Below, one piece after another: positions 10,793 through 21,936 of a DNA stretch of 64,000 nt. Source of the DNA: Ascidia mentula (taxonomy: Eukaryota; Chordata; Ascidiacea; Phlebobranchia; Ascidiidae); contig OX387201.1 in the NCBI GenBank assembly GCA_947561715.1, forward strand, positions 21,962,001 through 22,026,000, given 5' to 3'. The translations under genes and the position numbers were made by a program. How positions within the stretch are numbered: position 1 is the stretch's first letter; every line of letters begins with the position of its first letter. The notes under the pieces are model-generated. The model ran no database searches. It was not told the DNA's origin and saw nothing but the letters and a program-made list of their open reading frames with translations.

Positions 10793-13700
10793 ATGATGCA
10801 GGTGAACGCAACAACATTGAAACCATACATACCATTTGCGGTGTTGGGAGGTTTTGTTTTCTTGCTCATCTTCATCCTCATTAAGTTGATTCAAAGTCGT
10901 CACGGCAAGAAATCAATATCTGGGAACTCGCCAGGGTCTGGACTCCACCTAACACGAGAAAACCTGGTTCGTTCGGGGAAGAAGAAGAAAGGCAAGAAGT
11001 CAAGACCAACTGATATTTCTGGCCATCAGGTATTTTGAATGTTGTCTGGTTCACTTTTTATGTGATTTTGTGCTTTTTATTTATAAAAAAATATAATTTT
11101 GTCTTACCAAGGTTATACGACTGTATATGATATCATAGGCTTCAATTTTTTACTGTTTTGTAAAATATTAAGGGTGACTTTTCCAGGTTTTAGAAACATG
11201 CAAAAAACATTTCGTCAGTGGTATCGCCCTAAGCATAGGAAACGACGCAAATTCTGTTTCATGTCACTTTGTTTTTACCGAATCATGTTGTTGTCGCACT
11301 AAGTTTTGAACACTTAATTGCGGACCCCCTTACTGAAAGCGGCACATTTTTGTTTCACTCGGTATATTGCACATTTCATAATTATGAAGTAACAAACAAA
11401 TCTATTACACAACAATGCCGATTCTTACCATTGCGCTACAACTATTGCTGCGCTGCGTAACAATCCACGAGACACTTGTGTTTGACATGATTGTGACAAT
11501 AATAATACAGGTCGTTTGAAACTTGCTTAGCGGATAGTATAGTGTGTGTGGATTTTCTGACAATACTTTTTAATTTATCTGAAATCCAGGGGTGACAATA
11601 CATGCGTTGTCACCCCTGTTTGTTTGTGAGAGGTGACATGTCACCCCTAAATTGACGCCTATGTACACTGGCGTAGAGTACGGGGGTGCAGGGGTGCCGC
11701 GCACCCCCGATCTTTTCCAAATTTAATCACAAAATCGTATCGCGTCCTTTTGGCTTTCGCCAGTTTAAACCGCAGCAAAAATGAAGGCGCATTTCTTTTC
11801 TGATTACACTCATAAAGGTACTTAACATGCGGTTTCGTTTGCATCATATTCGCGATCTACAATTATGCAACACAAGTGAAATTACGTTGGAGACGAACTT
11901 GAAAAAGGAAGATTTTATCGCGTGTATAGAGAAATCGACTTTATCGCTAAAACCACGTTTCGTCCAGTTTTTTCGGCCAAAAAAGTTGTGTGGACGACGC
12001 TATAACTTTACATTTGGTGCACAAACGACCATCTGATGTTTGTATTTTTTTGCCGCACCCCCGTTGATGTACAAAATTCTACACCTATGCCTATGTATGA
12101 TATGAAAAACTCTGTATTTTCATCTGTTTTTTTGCATATTTTCTGTCTAGATTGGATAAACAATAATGCTCATAAGGTTATAGGGTAAATAATACAATTC
12201 CTTGATTGTGCTGTGGCAATTTTTTAGCTTCAGTATCAAACAAAATTGTCACCGACTAATTATGAAATAATTGTAACAATGAACTGTATATATATGTATT
12301 ATTTCTTCGCATTTAAAAACTTTTTTATTTTTTAGAAACCGATTGCAAGATCAGAGTTGGAGAAAAATATTCAAACAAATCAAAAACCGAAAGCATCCAC
12401 ACCCACCTTGGAGAATGGAGACGCAAAACAAATTAAAAAAATTGATAAGAAAAAGGTTAGCTTTTACCCAATTTACTTTTATTTGCCAAAAATGCACATA
12501 TATGTAGAACTCCTTATCAGAGTCAGCAAACAGTTTTATGAGCAACATAGATTTGTTATATATCTATTTTTTTTGTAATAGTTGATGGTGCTAATTACAA
12601 GCGGAATGTGAAATGACTTTTTCTTATATAACTTATCATAAATTTATTTATGGTAATAAATATTTCTGTACCCGCCGTTTTTAATGTAGATATGTACTGT
12701 TCCCTTTTGGGCGACACACTTTATATATATATAAATGTTATTATTATTGTAATGTGTGCTACCATGGTTCTCAATATTCTCAATAAGCATATTTACTATG
12801 AAACATATTGTGTCAACTATCTCAGAGTAAAAGCAAGCGAAGAAAAACTCAAGTAGAAGATGAAGTACTTTCTCAGTATGTTGAAAACCAATCAACCATG
12901 GAAGAAGGTTTGATATTTGTTGTTGTTTATATGAAACCAATGCATATTGACCTAGCTAGTAGCTAGTTGTATTGCTCTCACAATTTATTACTTAACTATT
13001 AATTTGTTGCTGAAAAATTAAAAAAAAAAATACTAATATTATTTTAAATAAATACTGTATTTTATACTTATTTTAAGAAAAAGGACACGTCACACGTTAA
13101 AGGGGTTTTCTGTGTATTCAAACTTGCTGATTTAACTTTTGGCGGTGGCAAAAATAAAAAAGCACAAAAACATCAATTCTAACACTGCCTTAAAAATTTT
13201 TTACATGTACAAATAATTTCTTGTGAAGTTAACAATCGTTCTTGTTTAGCTGGCGAATGGCAAACTGTTGGTAAAGAACAACGAACAAAACGAGAGAAAA
13301 AGAAGCCTCATGAACATGACCCACCAGCAACATCTAGTGGAGAAGTCATAAAACCTCCGTATATTCCACCTTATGTCTCAACATCTTTACCAAGTACTGC
13401 TAAAGGTCAGTTTGATTGTCAAACAGTGCACATCACTTACTGAAAAGTTTGAACAACAAAATTTGGATATTTCCAATTCTGTTTTGCTACCCACTTGTGG
13501 TCATGTTTTCTGTGAAACATGTACCACTAGATGTCAGAAAAGATACACCAACTAACAATATCTTGAATGTTCAAATTTGGTCATTATTGTCCAACATTTC
13601 TAAACATAATTGAATCACTTGAAATTTGCTGTGAAGGCCATAAATATATATGCTGATAAAATATACAATTTGAAATATTAAACTTATTCTGAACTTGTTT

Positions 13701-16700
13701 TCCTAAAAACAAAACAGTTATATCTTGGTGGTTTGGAAACAAAATTCTCCACAAAAATTTAACATATTGTCGCAAAGTAATGTCTCAGTTTTTACCTTTT
13801 TGATGCGAGCCAAGAATAAATGTGTTTGATTGACACCGACCCTTGCAAATGTCCCACGATTTCCTCTGTGGTTTGTCTTGATGTGCATTCCTCCACCCCA
13901 ACCATGCTTGTGGCATTTTGTCTGGTGTGGTGCACATCCATTGGTTTGTGGCAATCTATCACAATGATCAGTTCGGTGAAAAGGAAGGCACTGACACTTT
14001 TCCTCAATTTCCACCAATTGTAAATGACATTTTCATATTCACGACAGCTCTCCCATTCACATTGGCTGCAACCAATTCCTTATATGGTCGATTTAGGTGC
14101 AGAAATGGCCCTTGACAAATATTAGAATGGTTCAGCCTGGAGTTTTAAAGTCGAAGAGCAATTACATATTGTGTGCTTTCAGATTGACAACAACAATCTT
14201 TGCCACAAATATTGTCATTAAAAACTACGCAATAATAATTCACTGTGTCATCATTCTGTTTGTAAAGTTTAAACAAAATGCTTGTTGCTGCTTTGTAGAG
14301 TTCAATCCGATAGGTGTTACCTTAGCAGCAACAAGTGTAAATCTAGTAACCTCCAATAAAGCACATTGAACAGATTTTTTATTGTCAATGTTTTTTTACA
14401 AAAACAAGTGCAAACATATGTTGATGATCTGCAATCTGCTGTTGTCCAACTTTGACCAAAACTTGGTCATAATGTTTGGTTGTCGCGTGTGGTTTGTTTG
14501 CACAACAACAGCAGTTATTTGTCATTCTCATTCAACGCTAAACTTCCTAATAAAATATGACAAGCCGTGGCATTTTGATCAACACCAGCAAATTAATAAA
14601 CCTGCTCTGTATATTCCACGTTGCAGAAAAGACAACAGATCCTCATTTGCATTTGCAAATTTTCTGAGGTTGAAAGTATTTTATTAAACACAAACTTCAA
14701 ATCTAAGCAAGGGGGTGTCAACTGATAGGGGCTGGGTGTCAACTGATAATTTTAATAATCTGTGAAATATGAAACTTTGGAAACAGCTGAAAAAATGGAA
14801 TATTTCAGAAGCGTGGAATTGCTCAATGGTTTCAAATACCAGCAATATGTTTGTGCCTTGACAATATGTGGCGAGGCTCTTAGTACTTGCATTGACACTC
14901 TGCACCCGTGAGTGTGCTGTGACTCAACGTGGATGAGCGAAAACGTGCACGGCCGAACATATGAGCCCGCATCCTTCCTTAACTATAATAGGCCAGGAGG
15001 AAGAAGCCCCTCTGCTGGTGGCAATTTATGATCACAAACTTTGCAGCGTCACAACTAAATGGTTGCAAGATGTTTTAAGGCAATGTTGTTGGCAAAATGT
15101 GGTTTAATAAGACAGAAAACTTAGTGACAAGTTAGTATTTTGCAACTAAGGTTGTTCTTAAGATTGGGAGGAATTTATTTGTTTAAAAAAAGACAACAAC
15201 AGTTAATTGTGTTTTATTGTCTAATTGTAGTGTTGCAATAAAAGTTATTTCCCTTGAAATATTAAGTTTGCAGATCATGACAAAAAAAATGTAAACCTAG
15301 AGATTTCAGGTGGTCGCCTATTTGTTTTTATTTTTGTCGCAAAAGATGCGTTACATAGTTTTAAGCGTGTCCACAATTAATTCAAGTTATTCAATTGATC
15401 CACATTATATTGAACATTCAGATGTAGCTCCACGATTTGCGAAAGCTGCTGGTGAAGAATGGACTGAGAAGCGACAACCTGTGACATCTCGTCATCATTC
15501 TGCTAAACCTACAATAAATCGTACTCCAATATCGCAGGCTGCGTTGCCACCACCGGCTAAAACTGTGAACAACTGGACTCCTGCTACCTCAATATCAGGT
15601 GATACACAAACATTTGTACGCCACCTGCTCTTCATTAAAAAAACATTTTTACAATTTGTCTGTCCTAATGTTTGCTAGTTGAGACAACATCATGTACTTA
15701 TTGTTTTTGTAAAAAGTGAAATTTGTTCAACAAAGTTTAAAAGCATGTCCAAGTTACCCAATGCAATATTTTACCTAAAACTGCAATTGATAATAATCCA
15801 CAAATATGTAAGATTAGAGTTCAGGTAACACAAGGTTTCATTAAAACGGAAACATTGAGTTTATCCATGTTTTGTTGTAGGTTTGTGGGAATCCAACGGA
15901 AATTTAATTTCAACCCCAGTTTCTTCGATCGAGAAAACTTCGTGGAATCAAAAAAATGAAGGTTTGTAAAATGTTGTCATAAACTTGCAAAAACAAATAG
16001 AATTAGAAAATCTTTCAAAAGAAAATGATAGTTTTGATTTCATGCAATTAATTTTCAAGTTGTGTGTAAACAATAATCTATTGGAATTGTGATTTCTATT
16101 GTGTGGTAACTTTACTACTGATAATGATGGTTTTGTTACCGCCTTTCAAATTGTGCTCAGTAATATTTTCAAAACCGGAGAGTTTGAAACAGTGGAATAA
16201 TGAGGAACAAACTAATTCACCTTCTACCTGGATTAACCCAGGTTAGTTTAAACTCAGGTGAAACTTAAACTAAACCTCTTGCCGAAAAGTTAACGGACGT
16301 GGCTATGTTCAACATAGGTTTGTGTAATATTGGTTTGGTCAACATAGGTTTGTTCAAAATAAGTGTGGTCAATGTTGTAATCATGGACGCAATGCTTCAA
16401 CAAGCACGTCGTACCGCTGGGTTTGTTTGTTCATGTTAATCAATCCCTTTTCAATTGTTGCTGCTTCAAATGCCGCTAATAGTAAGCAAGCGATTGATTG
16501 TATTAAGCTGTGTAAAGACGAACTGGTCTCCATACAAACTGTCGCATGTTCATAACCCTTTTCTTTCATCAGAATTAATCTCGTTAACGAACTTTTGTCG
16601 AAAAAATACCCACGTGCTTCCCTTTCACCCCAGTGGGGTCAGCGGGTCAACCCCCCTCTCTGCCCCGTGTAAGTTGGGCTTGTCGCCATGGTAACATGAG

Positions 16701-19700
16701 TGCGTTTCAGTTTAAAATAAATCATCAACATTAAAATTTGCAGCAGTGATTCTAGTTGTGTCGCAGTGTGATTGTGGATTTTAACATGGAAGATCTGAAA
16801 AGTTTTTATTTGAATTCGCAAAAAAATCCAACGATCGTCGGTTTTTCTTCATGCGTGAACTTTTATGGCGCGGAGTTTGATTAAAAAATAGAACAACGAA
16901 GCGGATTGCCAGCATGTGAAATAATTTTTACTGACAGAACGCAGTAACCGTTGGGGCTGCGTGGATTCCATGTACAAGATGCTTGGTATGTTACATAAAT
17001 CTCCAATCAATCAAATATACTGGTTTATTTGTTTGTAGAAACTCTGCATTTATAATAAACTTATAATAAATTCGCGAATAGTTTCTATCAAAGCGAAAGT
17101 ATGATGATTGAAGTTTGATGCAGAACAAACCGCACAGCAGTTTTAATTACATTCAAATAAAATTTACATAAGATAATGTGTTAGAAATTTGGTTAGAACT
17201 AGCTCAAAGTATTTGGAAGCATGGTGAAGGACTTGGCGTGCAGCCAATACTTGTACCACCTTAATCCGTGATGCAGGCGGCGTTTTAAATACAGCGCTTT
17301 CGAAACCCATTTCAGAGTTAGAATCGCGACAAAATCCCTATGGCAGCAGAATTAGCTCTCGCCCCGGTACTGCAGGAGGGGAAACGCGGTAGCTGCTCTG
17401 GTGTCAGATTAATGGAGCTTGATTGCTACTTCCCGCCAGTGTTGTCGCCTCGCAAGCCTTTTTCTCCTTTGTATAAAACCCGGCCATATAACCGCTCTAT
17501 ACGCGAGCAGGGCGGGTGTATAGACAGGCGAAGGTTGCAGTAAGTCGATCCGATCAACTCGTGTCGAATGCTCGTGAATTTGGCGCCAATTTTCGTGATG
17601 ACGATGAAATCTTTATACTGCGGTCGTCTCGTTGTTGTTTGTTACGTCACAGTTGAATTGTAAGTAGTTTGTAAAAAAGTTTGTGGCATTTATTTGGATT
17701 TTGCTACCTCGTACTTAGAATTAATCGATTGTTGAGTGTATTATTGTTCGGTTAATGTGTGTTTGTTTTAATAATCAAACTTAGGGTCAGACTGTTGCGA
17801 GTTTTTATTTAATCAGCGGCCATAGGTTGTTTATGGAAATGTCTGCTGAGATTTTTGTGGTTGTCATCAAATCACCAACTTCCCGTGTCAGGATGGTTGC
17901 GACGCCATTTTGTTTCTAACCGCCGCTGGGTGGCGTAGTTCGTCAACAACGTGTTCTCTCTCAATGTAGCGATGGCTGATGCATTTTTATTTAGCGCCAG
18001 TTATATTCCATTAAGGAAACATGTAATTGTTCAACTTAATTTTTAAGACTAGGTTGAAGTTTGCTGCAAACTCAATTTGTGGGACGATTGCAGACAACTC
18101 ATTCCACAAGAAACCGAAACAACAAAAAATTTAAAATTTGCGCTCTTATACTCAGGGTCAACTGCAGTGACGTCACGACGATGGGGTTCCCCCTCATCGA
18201 TTACTGACGATTGGGTGCACGTCAACACTACGTCATCGACCTACCAACCGGTAAGTGTTAGTTAGATAGTGAATTACGTGATAATGTTGATTTGTTGGCT
18301 GGCTGTATATGAAGATGTAAGCTATTCGTCGTGGTATTTGAATAGCTATTCGCTTCATATGCGGTCCGTCATCCCCAATCACCCCCCAGTCGATCGTTAC
18401 GTCACACACAGCATTGTTACGTGAGCGTGGGCGGGTACGACGCGGCGAAACATCAGATGGTGATTCGTAATGTTGAAACACTCTGGCGTTCCGTCATTGG
18501 TCGTTCCATGCCGATGTCAAACCTCACACACGAACCTGCCCTGCCACGTGGTCAATTGCACTCGTCTGTACCGCCCACTTGTGACGGCGGGCGCCGATGG
18601 CAATCAACCGCGTGATGGAGCGCTATCTTCCTATTCTTGTTTTTGGCGAATGACGTCACGGGCTTGCGTTTCGAGTCGCGTATAGGTGACGTCACTTGAA
18701 ACCCAGGACCTGTTGACGTGTTTTTGCTCTTTCATCACTGATGATGTCATTTCTTGCAACGTCGCCATTACATTGATTCCCCGCTAAATTTCATTCTGAG
18801 TTTCTCATGCTATTCTGATGACGTCACGAATAATTAGAGCTGTTTCGAAGATTTGCGGTTAAATCCACGACTTTACACGAATAATGTGTACACTGATATC
18901 AGCATGTTTGGTGCGCAGAGTCCACTTCGTCAATGGTCGGGAATACGAACGGGAACGCACTCAAGTCCACCAGGGGTCGCCCAAGAGATGATGAAACGCG
19001 AAGAATTTCTCCTGGAACCTGAAGGTTACAGTGTGCCCACTCCCGACGACCCGTGGAATCCGGATAACTTCAATAAAACAGACGGCAATGACTGGGGAAT
19101 CCCCGAGGCGAATTGGACCAACACCAACGACGAGTGGGAAACCCCCCAAGTTGAAACGAAACCCAAACCCTCTTATTTTGTAAGTGGAATTTATTATTTC
19201 ATCCGTTAATGGTTACGGCATTGCGGTATAATTAGTTACGGTTCTTAGCGATAATTATGATGCTGATATTGGCTTGAATGTTACAATATTTGTTTGATGG
19301 GACTGTGGTTTGCGTTATTTATCCTCACTAATGTTGAACACAGGATGAATCGAGCGATGACGAACGTACCCAATCCCTACTTCCCCTCCCATCTCAGACA
19401 TCTGCACCTCAACAGGCTGTGGTTGGGGCGGGCCCAAACTTCATTTCCTCAGCCAATCAGAACACGAATAAGAAGCAACGTAGACGACGCAAGAAGAAGA
19501 ATGCCAACCAACAGGACTCAAATAACGTAAGTGTTACCTTTATTATACGGGGTCAGTTGTTGTCACACTTTCTTACCGCCCATTGGACAAAGATTGTGAT
19601 TTCTTAATACAATTTGTACATAAGTTTTAATCTTCAACATTTACATGTTAAGGAAGATTATTGTGGTTTACAGCAAATATCATTCCGAATTTTCGTACAA

Positions 19701-20092
19701 CTTGCAACTGCAGTTGTTAGAATAAAAAAGAACAATTATTAATTCTTTATTCAGGGTACTGACAATGACGTGACAAACAAAGACAATGAAACTGTCCAAG
19801 AACAGATCGAAAACATTGAGCCGAAGGTAAATCAGTTGCACCCTTGCTGTGTCATGGATCACTGATTTTTTTATTATTTTTAAGGTTACTCTGGAAAATT
19901 TGCCACTTGAACAACAATCTGTTGCGGAAGGTAAGTCTGCAGAATTATTTGTTAATATCCCACAACTTTTACATGCAGTTGAACACTATTTCCTTTTGTT
20001 ATTACGATTATGTTTAAAAATACATTTTTGCAGATGCTGATTGGTCGAAAGCCGGGAAGAAGAAGAAATGTCGTTCCCGCAAAGAAGATTAG
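10793..20092 (+). CDS. MTDH: Metadherin/LYRIC/AEG-1-like protein
   Basis: Metadherin is a lysine-rich ER and nuclear-envelope protein that scaffolds signalling and binds SND1. Thirteen exons close in phase: 10793-11029, 12336-12455, 12826-12907, 13250-13405, 15422-15598, 15881-15961, 16161-16241, 18156-18250, 18838-19179, 19344-19526, 19755-19826, 19885-19930, 20034-20092. They give 576 residues (human 582). An N-terminal helix (PFAVLGGFVFLLIFILIKLI, residues 14-33) is followed by basic KKKKGKKSR. Exon 4 has GEWQTVGKEQRTKREKKK, like the human GAWETK...REKRQQRKRDK region. Exon 9 has DWGIPEANW, matching the human SND1-binding DWNAPAEEW with the same W-x6-W spacing (W429, W436). KKQRRRRKKK follows, and the protein ends AGKKKKCRSRKED. 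The exon 9 acceptor (attag) is weak. A cut at 18903 would need one more unseen exon. Confidence 0.82.
11587..11618. repeat. Perfect 12-bp inverted repeat, followed by a 14-bp palindrome
   Basis: caggggtgacaa at 11587-11598 pairs perfectly with ttgtcacccctg at 11607-11618. About 14 bases later ggtgacatgtcacc is a self-complementary 14-mer sharing the core ggtgaca. Both lie in the first metadherin intron, just before the MITE-like copy at 11664. They may be the edge of another small inverted-repeat element. Confidence 0.5.
11664..12092 (+). repeat. Dispersed MITE-like repeat, copy 2 (in metadherin intron 1)
   Basis: Related to the copy at 3157-3655. It begins ggcgtagagtacgggggtgc and ends near gcacccccgttgatgtac...ctacacctatgcc, so its ends are imperfectly inverted: the reverse complement of the end contains ggtgtaga and gggggtgc. 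Ends of this kind and the lack of coding sequence suggest a non-autonomous DNA transposon. No target-site duplication was confirmed. Confidence 0.7.
13406..15421. other. Large metadherin intron 4
   Basis: Two kilobases without a recognised exon. Several short open frames overlap on both strands (13718-14369), including a minus-strand segment around 13790-14000 that looks protein-like in places, but I cannot assign it. It is listed among the rejected items. Confidence 0.4.
16242..18155. other. Large metadherin intron 7 with a promoter-like patch
   Basis: No exon is needed here, since exons 7 and 8 join in phase. A GC-richer patch at about 17340-17540 contains gtataaaa at 17471-17478 with no coding exon close by. 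Short imperfect repeats of caacataggtttg occur at about 16308-16350. An internal promoter is possible but unproven. Confidence 0.35.
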
Positions 20093-20227
20093 ACAGATGG
20101 CACGCCGATAAACAAATCCAATATCCCCCACATATTTTTGTAAACCTTCCTAGTTTCTCAAACATGTGCTCATCCCTGTGTTTGTAGGAAATTATTTAAC
20201 CATTGCATTTACTATGAGTGTTTGCTT

Positions 20228-20233
20228 AATAAA
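20228..20233 (+). terminator. Metadherin-like gene polyadenylation signal
   Basis: AATAAA lies about 136 bases after the stop codon. Another AATAAA occurs near 20447. The next gene, PPCS, converges from the other strand and ends at 20566. Confidence 0.55.
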
Positions 20234-20565
20234 ATATCTTGGCTCAGTACAGTGGTGTTGCAGAAATGTTTGAATAATGTATTTTAGAGCAGTATTTATT
20301 TCATCAAATTCCCTGGCCACAACTGGTCTGCAAGTGCAAAAATGCTGAGAATAAGAACCACTGGTTTAGGCTTCACGAGCATGATTGTTAGGTGAAAACA
20401 TGTTGCAGTATGCAATGCCTTGTCAATTAGGATTAAAGAAAACTAAAATAAAGGTTGATCTTTCTATAAAATTTGTGCTTTGGTCTTTTTCCCAAACAGA
20501 CAACTTAGTTCCATATAAATATCCACTAAAGAAATGAGAATAATTGCATGTAAATGCTGAACGAA

Positions 20566-21504
20566 CTACAATGAAGAAATGTATTTCTCATGGAGATCAT
20601 TCAAATATTGGATAATTTTGTTTTCAATTTCAACTTTTAGCAGAGTGTCTTGTTCACTCAATTCTATGGCAAATACTTTTTGCTTTGTTACAATCGTTAC
20701 TTTCGAAGCTTTTGTTCTTAAAATATTTGCAACTACAACATGGTGGCAATATCTGTCAAGTGATGTTGTAGCTTTTTCAAGCAAAATTGTTTCATCAGTT
20801 TCAAGTTTGAATGAAACAACAAATGCATTGCGAACCCACTTTTCTGTGAGCTGTTTAATTGTTTTTGGCACTAATTGCAGTTTTATGGTGAAACTTTCAA
20901 GATTCCCAGATTGAATTTTGTGCTCTGGAAGTTCATCATATGGAATGTAAAAATCGGACACTGCTGCAGCCAAATAAACCATGGCATTTGAACCAACTGG
21001 CCTCATTGCAACGCAAACAACATGAAGCAAATGCAGGTATTGATCCACAGTGACAAAATGGATTGGCAGAAATAGACCAGCCCCCGCGTAAGCATGAAAT
21101 GCTCTGACATCATTGAGTATATTTTCATCTGTAGTTTCAAAATAAAGTTTTTCATCTTCTGCATGCAAATGTTGAATCAAAGGGCCTTCACCCTCAACTA
21201 AATGCCTCATAAAAGGAAAGGTGCTGTTCTTGCGATGTAGAAATATAACAGCATACCCTTTTTTCAAAAACTCCTCGGCAGATGTAGAACCACGCCACCC
21301 AGTGCTAAAGTTTTCAATTTGGCGAACACCACTCTTCTCCAAAGGTACACTTGTACCACCAGAAGTCACCAACACAATTTTTCTTGATTGCTTTGTTTGA
21401 CAGTTAATGATAAATTCAGAAACTTTGTCATAAACCTCCTTGGCATTTGGGGGACATTTAAGTGAAGCAAGTACAAGGTCCTCTTCCATACTACTACAAC
21501 TCAT
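20566..21504 (-). CDS. PPCS: Phosphopantothenate--cysteine ligase
   Basis: Second step of coenzyme A synthesis: joins 4'-phosphopantothenate and cysteine in the cytosol using a nucleotide triphosphate. One uninterrupted exon encodes 312 residues (human 311). Family motifs are plain: IVLVTSGGTSVPLE near residue 43 (nucleotide-binding loop), the ENFSTGWRGSTSAEEFL segment, then AMVYLAAAVSDFYIP, LPEHKIQS, FVVSFKLETD and CHHVVVANIL. All are in the order of the eukaryotic monofunctional enzyme. There is no fused decarboxylase domain, as expected for animals. The start is the first ATG, after which MSCSSMEEDL has no targeting features. The gene is intronless while its neighbours have 7-14 exons. It faces ENOSF1 across 432 bases. 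Confidence 0.95.
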   Translation of the reverse strand: MSCSSMEEDLVLASLKCPPNAKEVYDKVSEFIINCQTKQSRKIVLVTSGGTSVPLEKSGVRQIENFSTGWRGSTSAEEFLKKGYAVIFLHRKNSTFPFMRHLVEGEGPLIQHLHAEDEKLYFETTDENILNDVRAFHAYAGAGLFLPIHFVTVDQYLHLLHVVCVAMRPVGSNAMVYLAAAVSDFYIPYDELPEHKIQSGNLESFTIKLQLVPKTIKQLTEKWVRNAFVVSFKLETDETILLEKATTSLDRYCHHVVVANILRTKASKVTIVTKQKVFAIELSEQDTLLKVEIENKIIQYLNDLHEKYISSL

Positions 21505-21936
21505 TAAATTTTACACAACAAAAACGTTTCTGATACAAACATATACATTGACTTACCAACACACAGCTTGCCCAATGCATGACATAATTAGGTACAACAG
21601 CCAGATGTCTAACATTAGCAAGCAAAAATGCTAGTAAACAGTCAATAAAAATCATCAACTACAACTTAAACAACAAATTACTTAACATCTTCAGATTAAA
21701 TTTCTGTAACCGTATTTAAAATTTACAGTTTAATGTTTTCTGTGGTACCTTAACATTCTGGTGTACTGCAGCACGACGTTTTTTTGGGAATCTCGTTACA
21801 AAGGTCGCATTGTATTATTTCCGCACACCGCAGTTGCAAAGTTAGCAATTCAGCAGCGTCTGTTTGACTGGTTGTAAATGAATGACTGCCCACGGCGTTG
21901 CCAGTCATTTGCAAAGCAAACGTATGTGGGGACAAA
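21505..21936. promoter_or_regulatory. Head-to-head interval between PPCS and ENOSF1
   Basis: 432 bases separate the divergent start codons, so both 5' UTRs and any promoters must fit here unless upstream noncoding exons exist. A minus-strand open frame at 21750-21983 overlaps the first ENOSF1 exon and is treated as chance. No TATA box is obvious. Confidence 0.5.

Noticed and set aside
13790..14000. Processed ribosomal protein (RPL27A-like) pseudogene on the minus strand
   Set aside because: A GGGMH...HRGNRGTFARVGV stretch recalls RPL27A loosely, but the flanking residues and the nucleotide sequence do not follow that gene.
16242..18155. Split of the metadherin model into two genes at the large intron
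   Set aside because: Exons 7 and 8 join in phase, and the summed length (576 residues) agrees with human MTDH (582), so one gene is the simpler reading.
20579..20914. A 111-codon plus-strand gene
   Set aside because: Antisense to the PPCS coding sequence.
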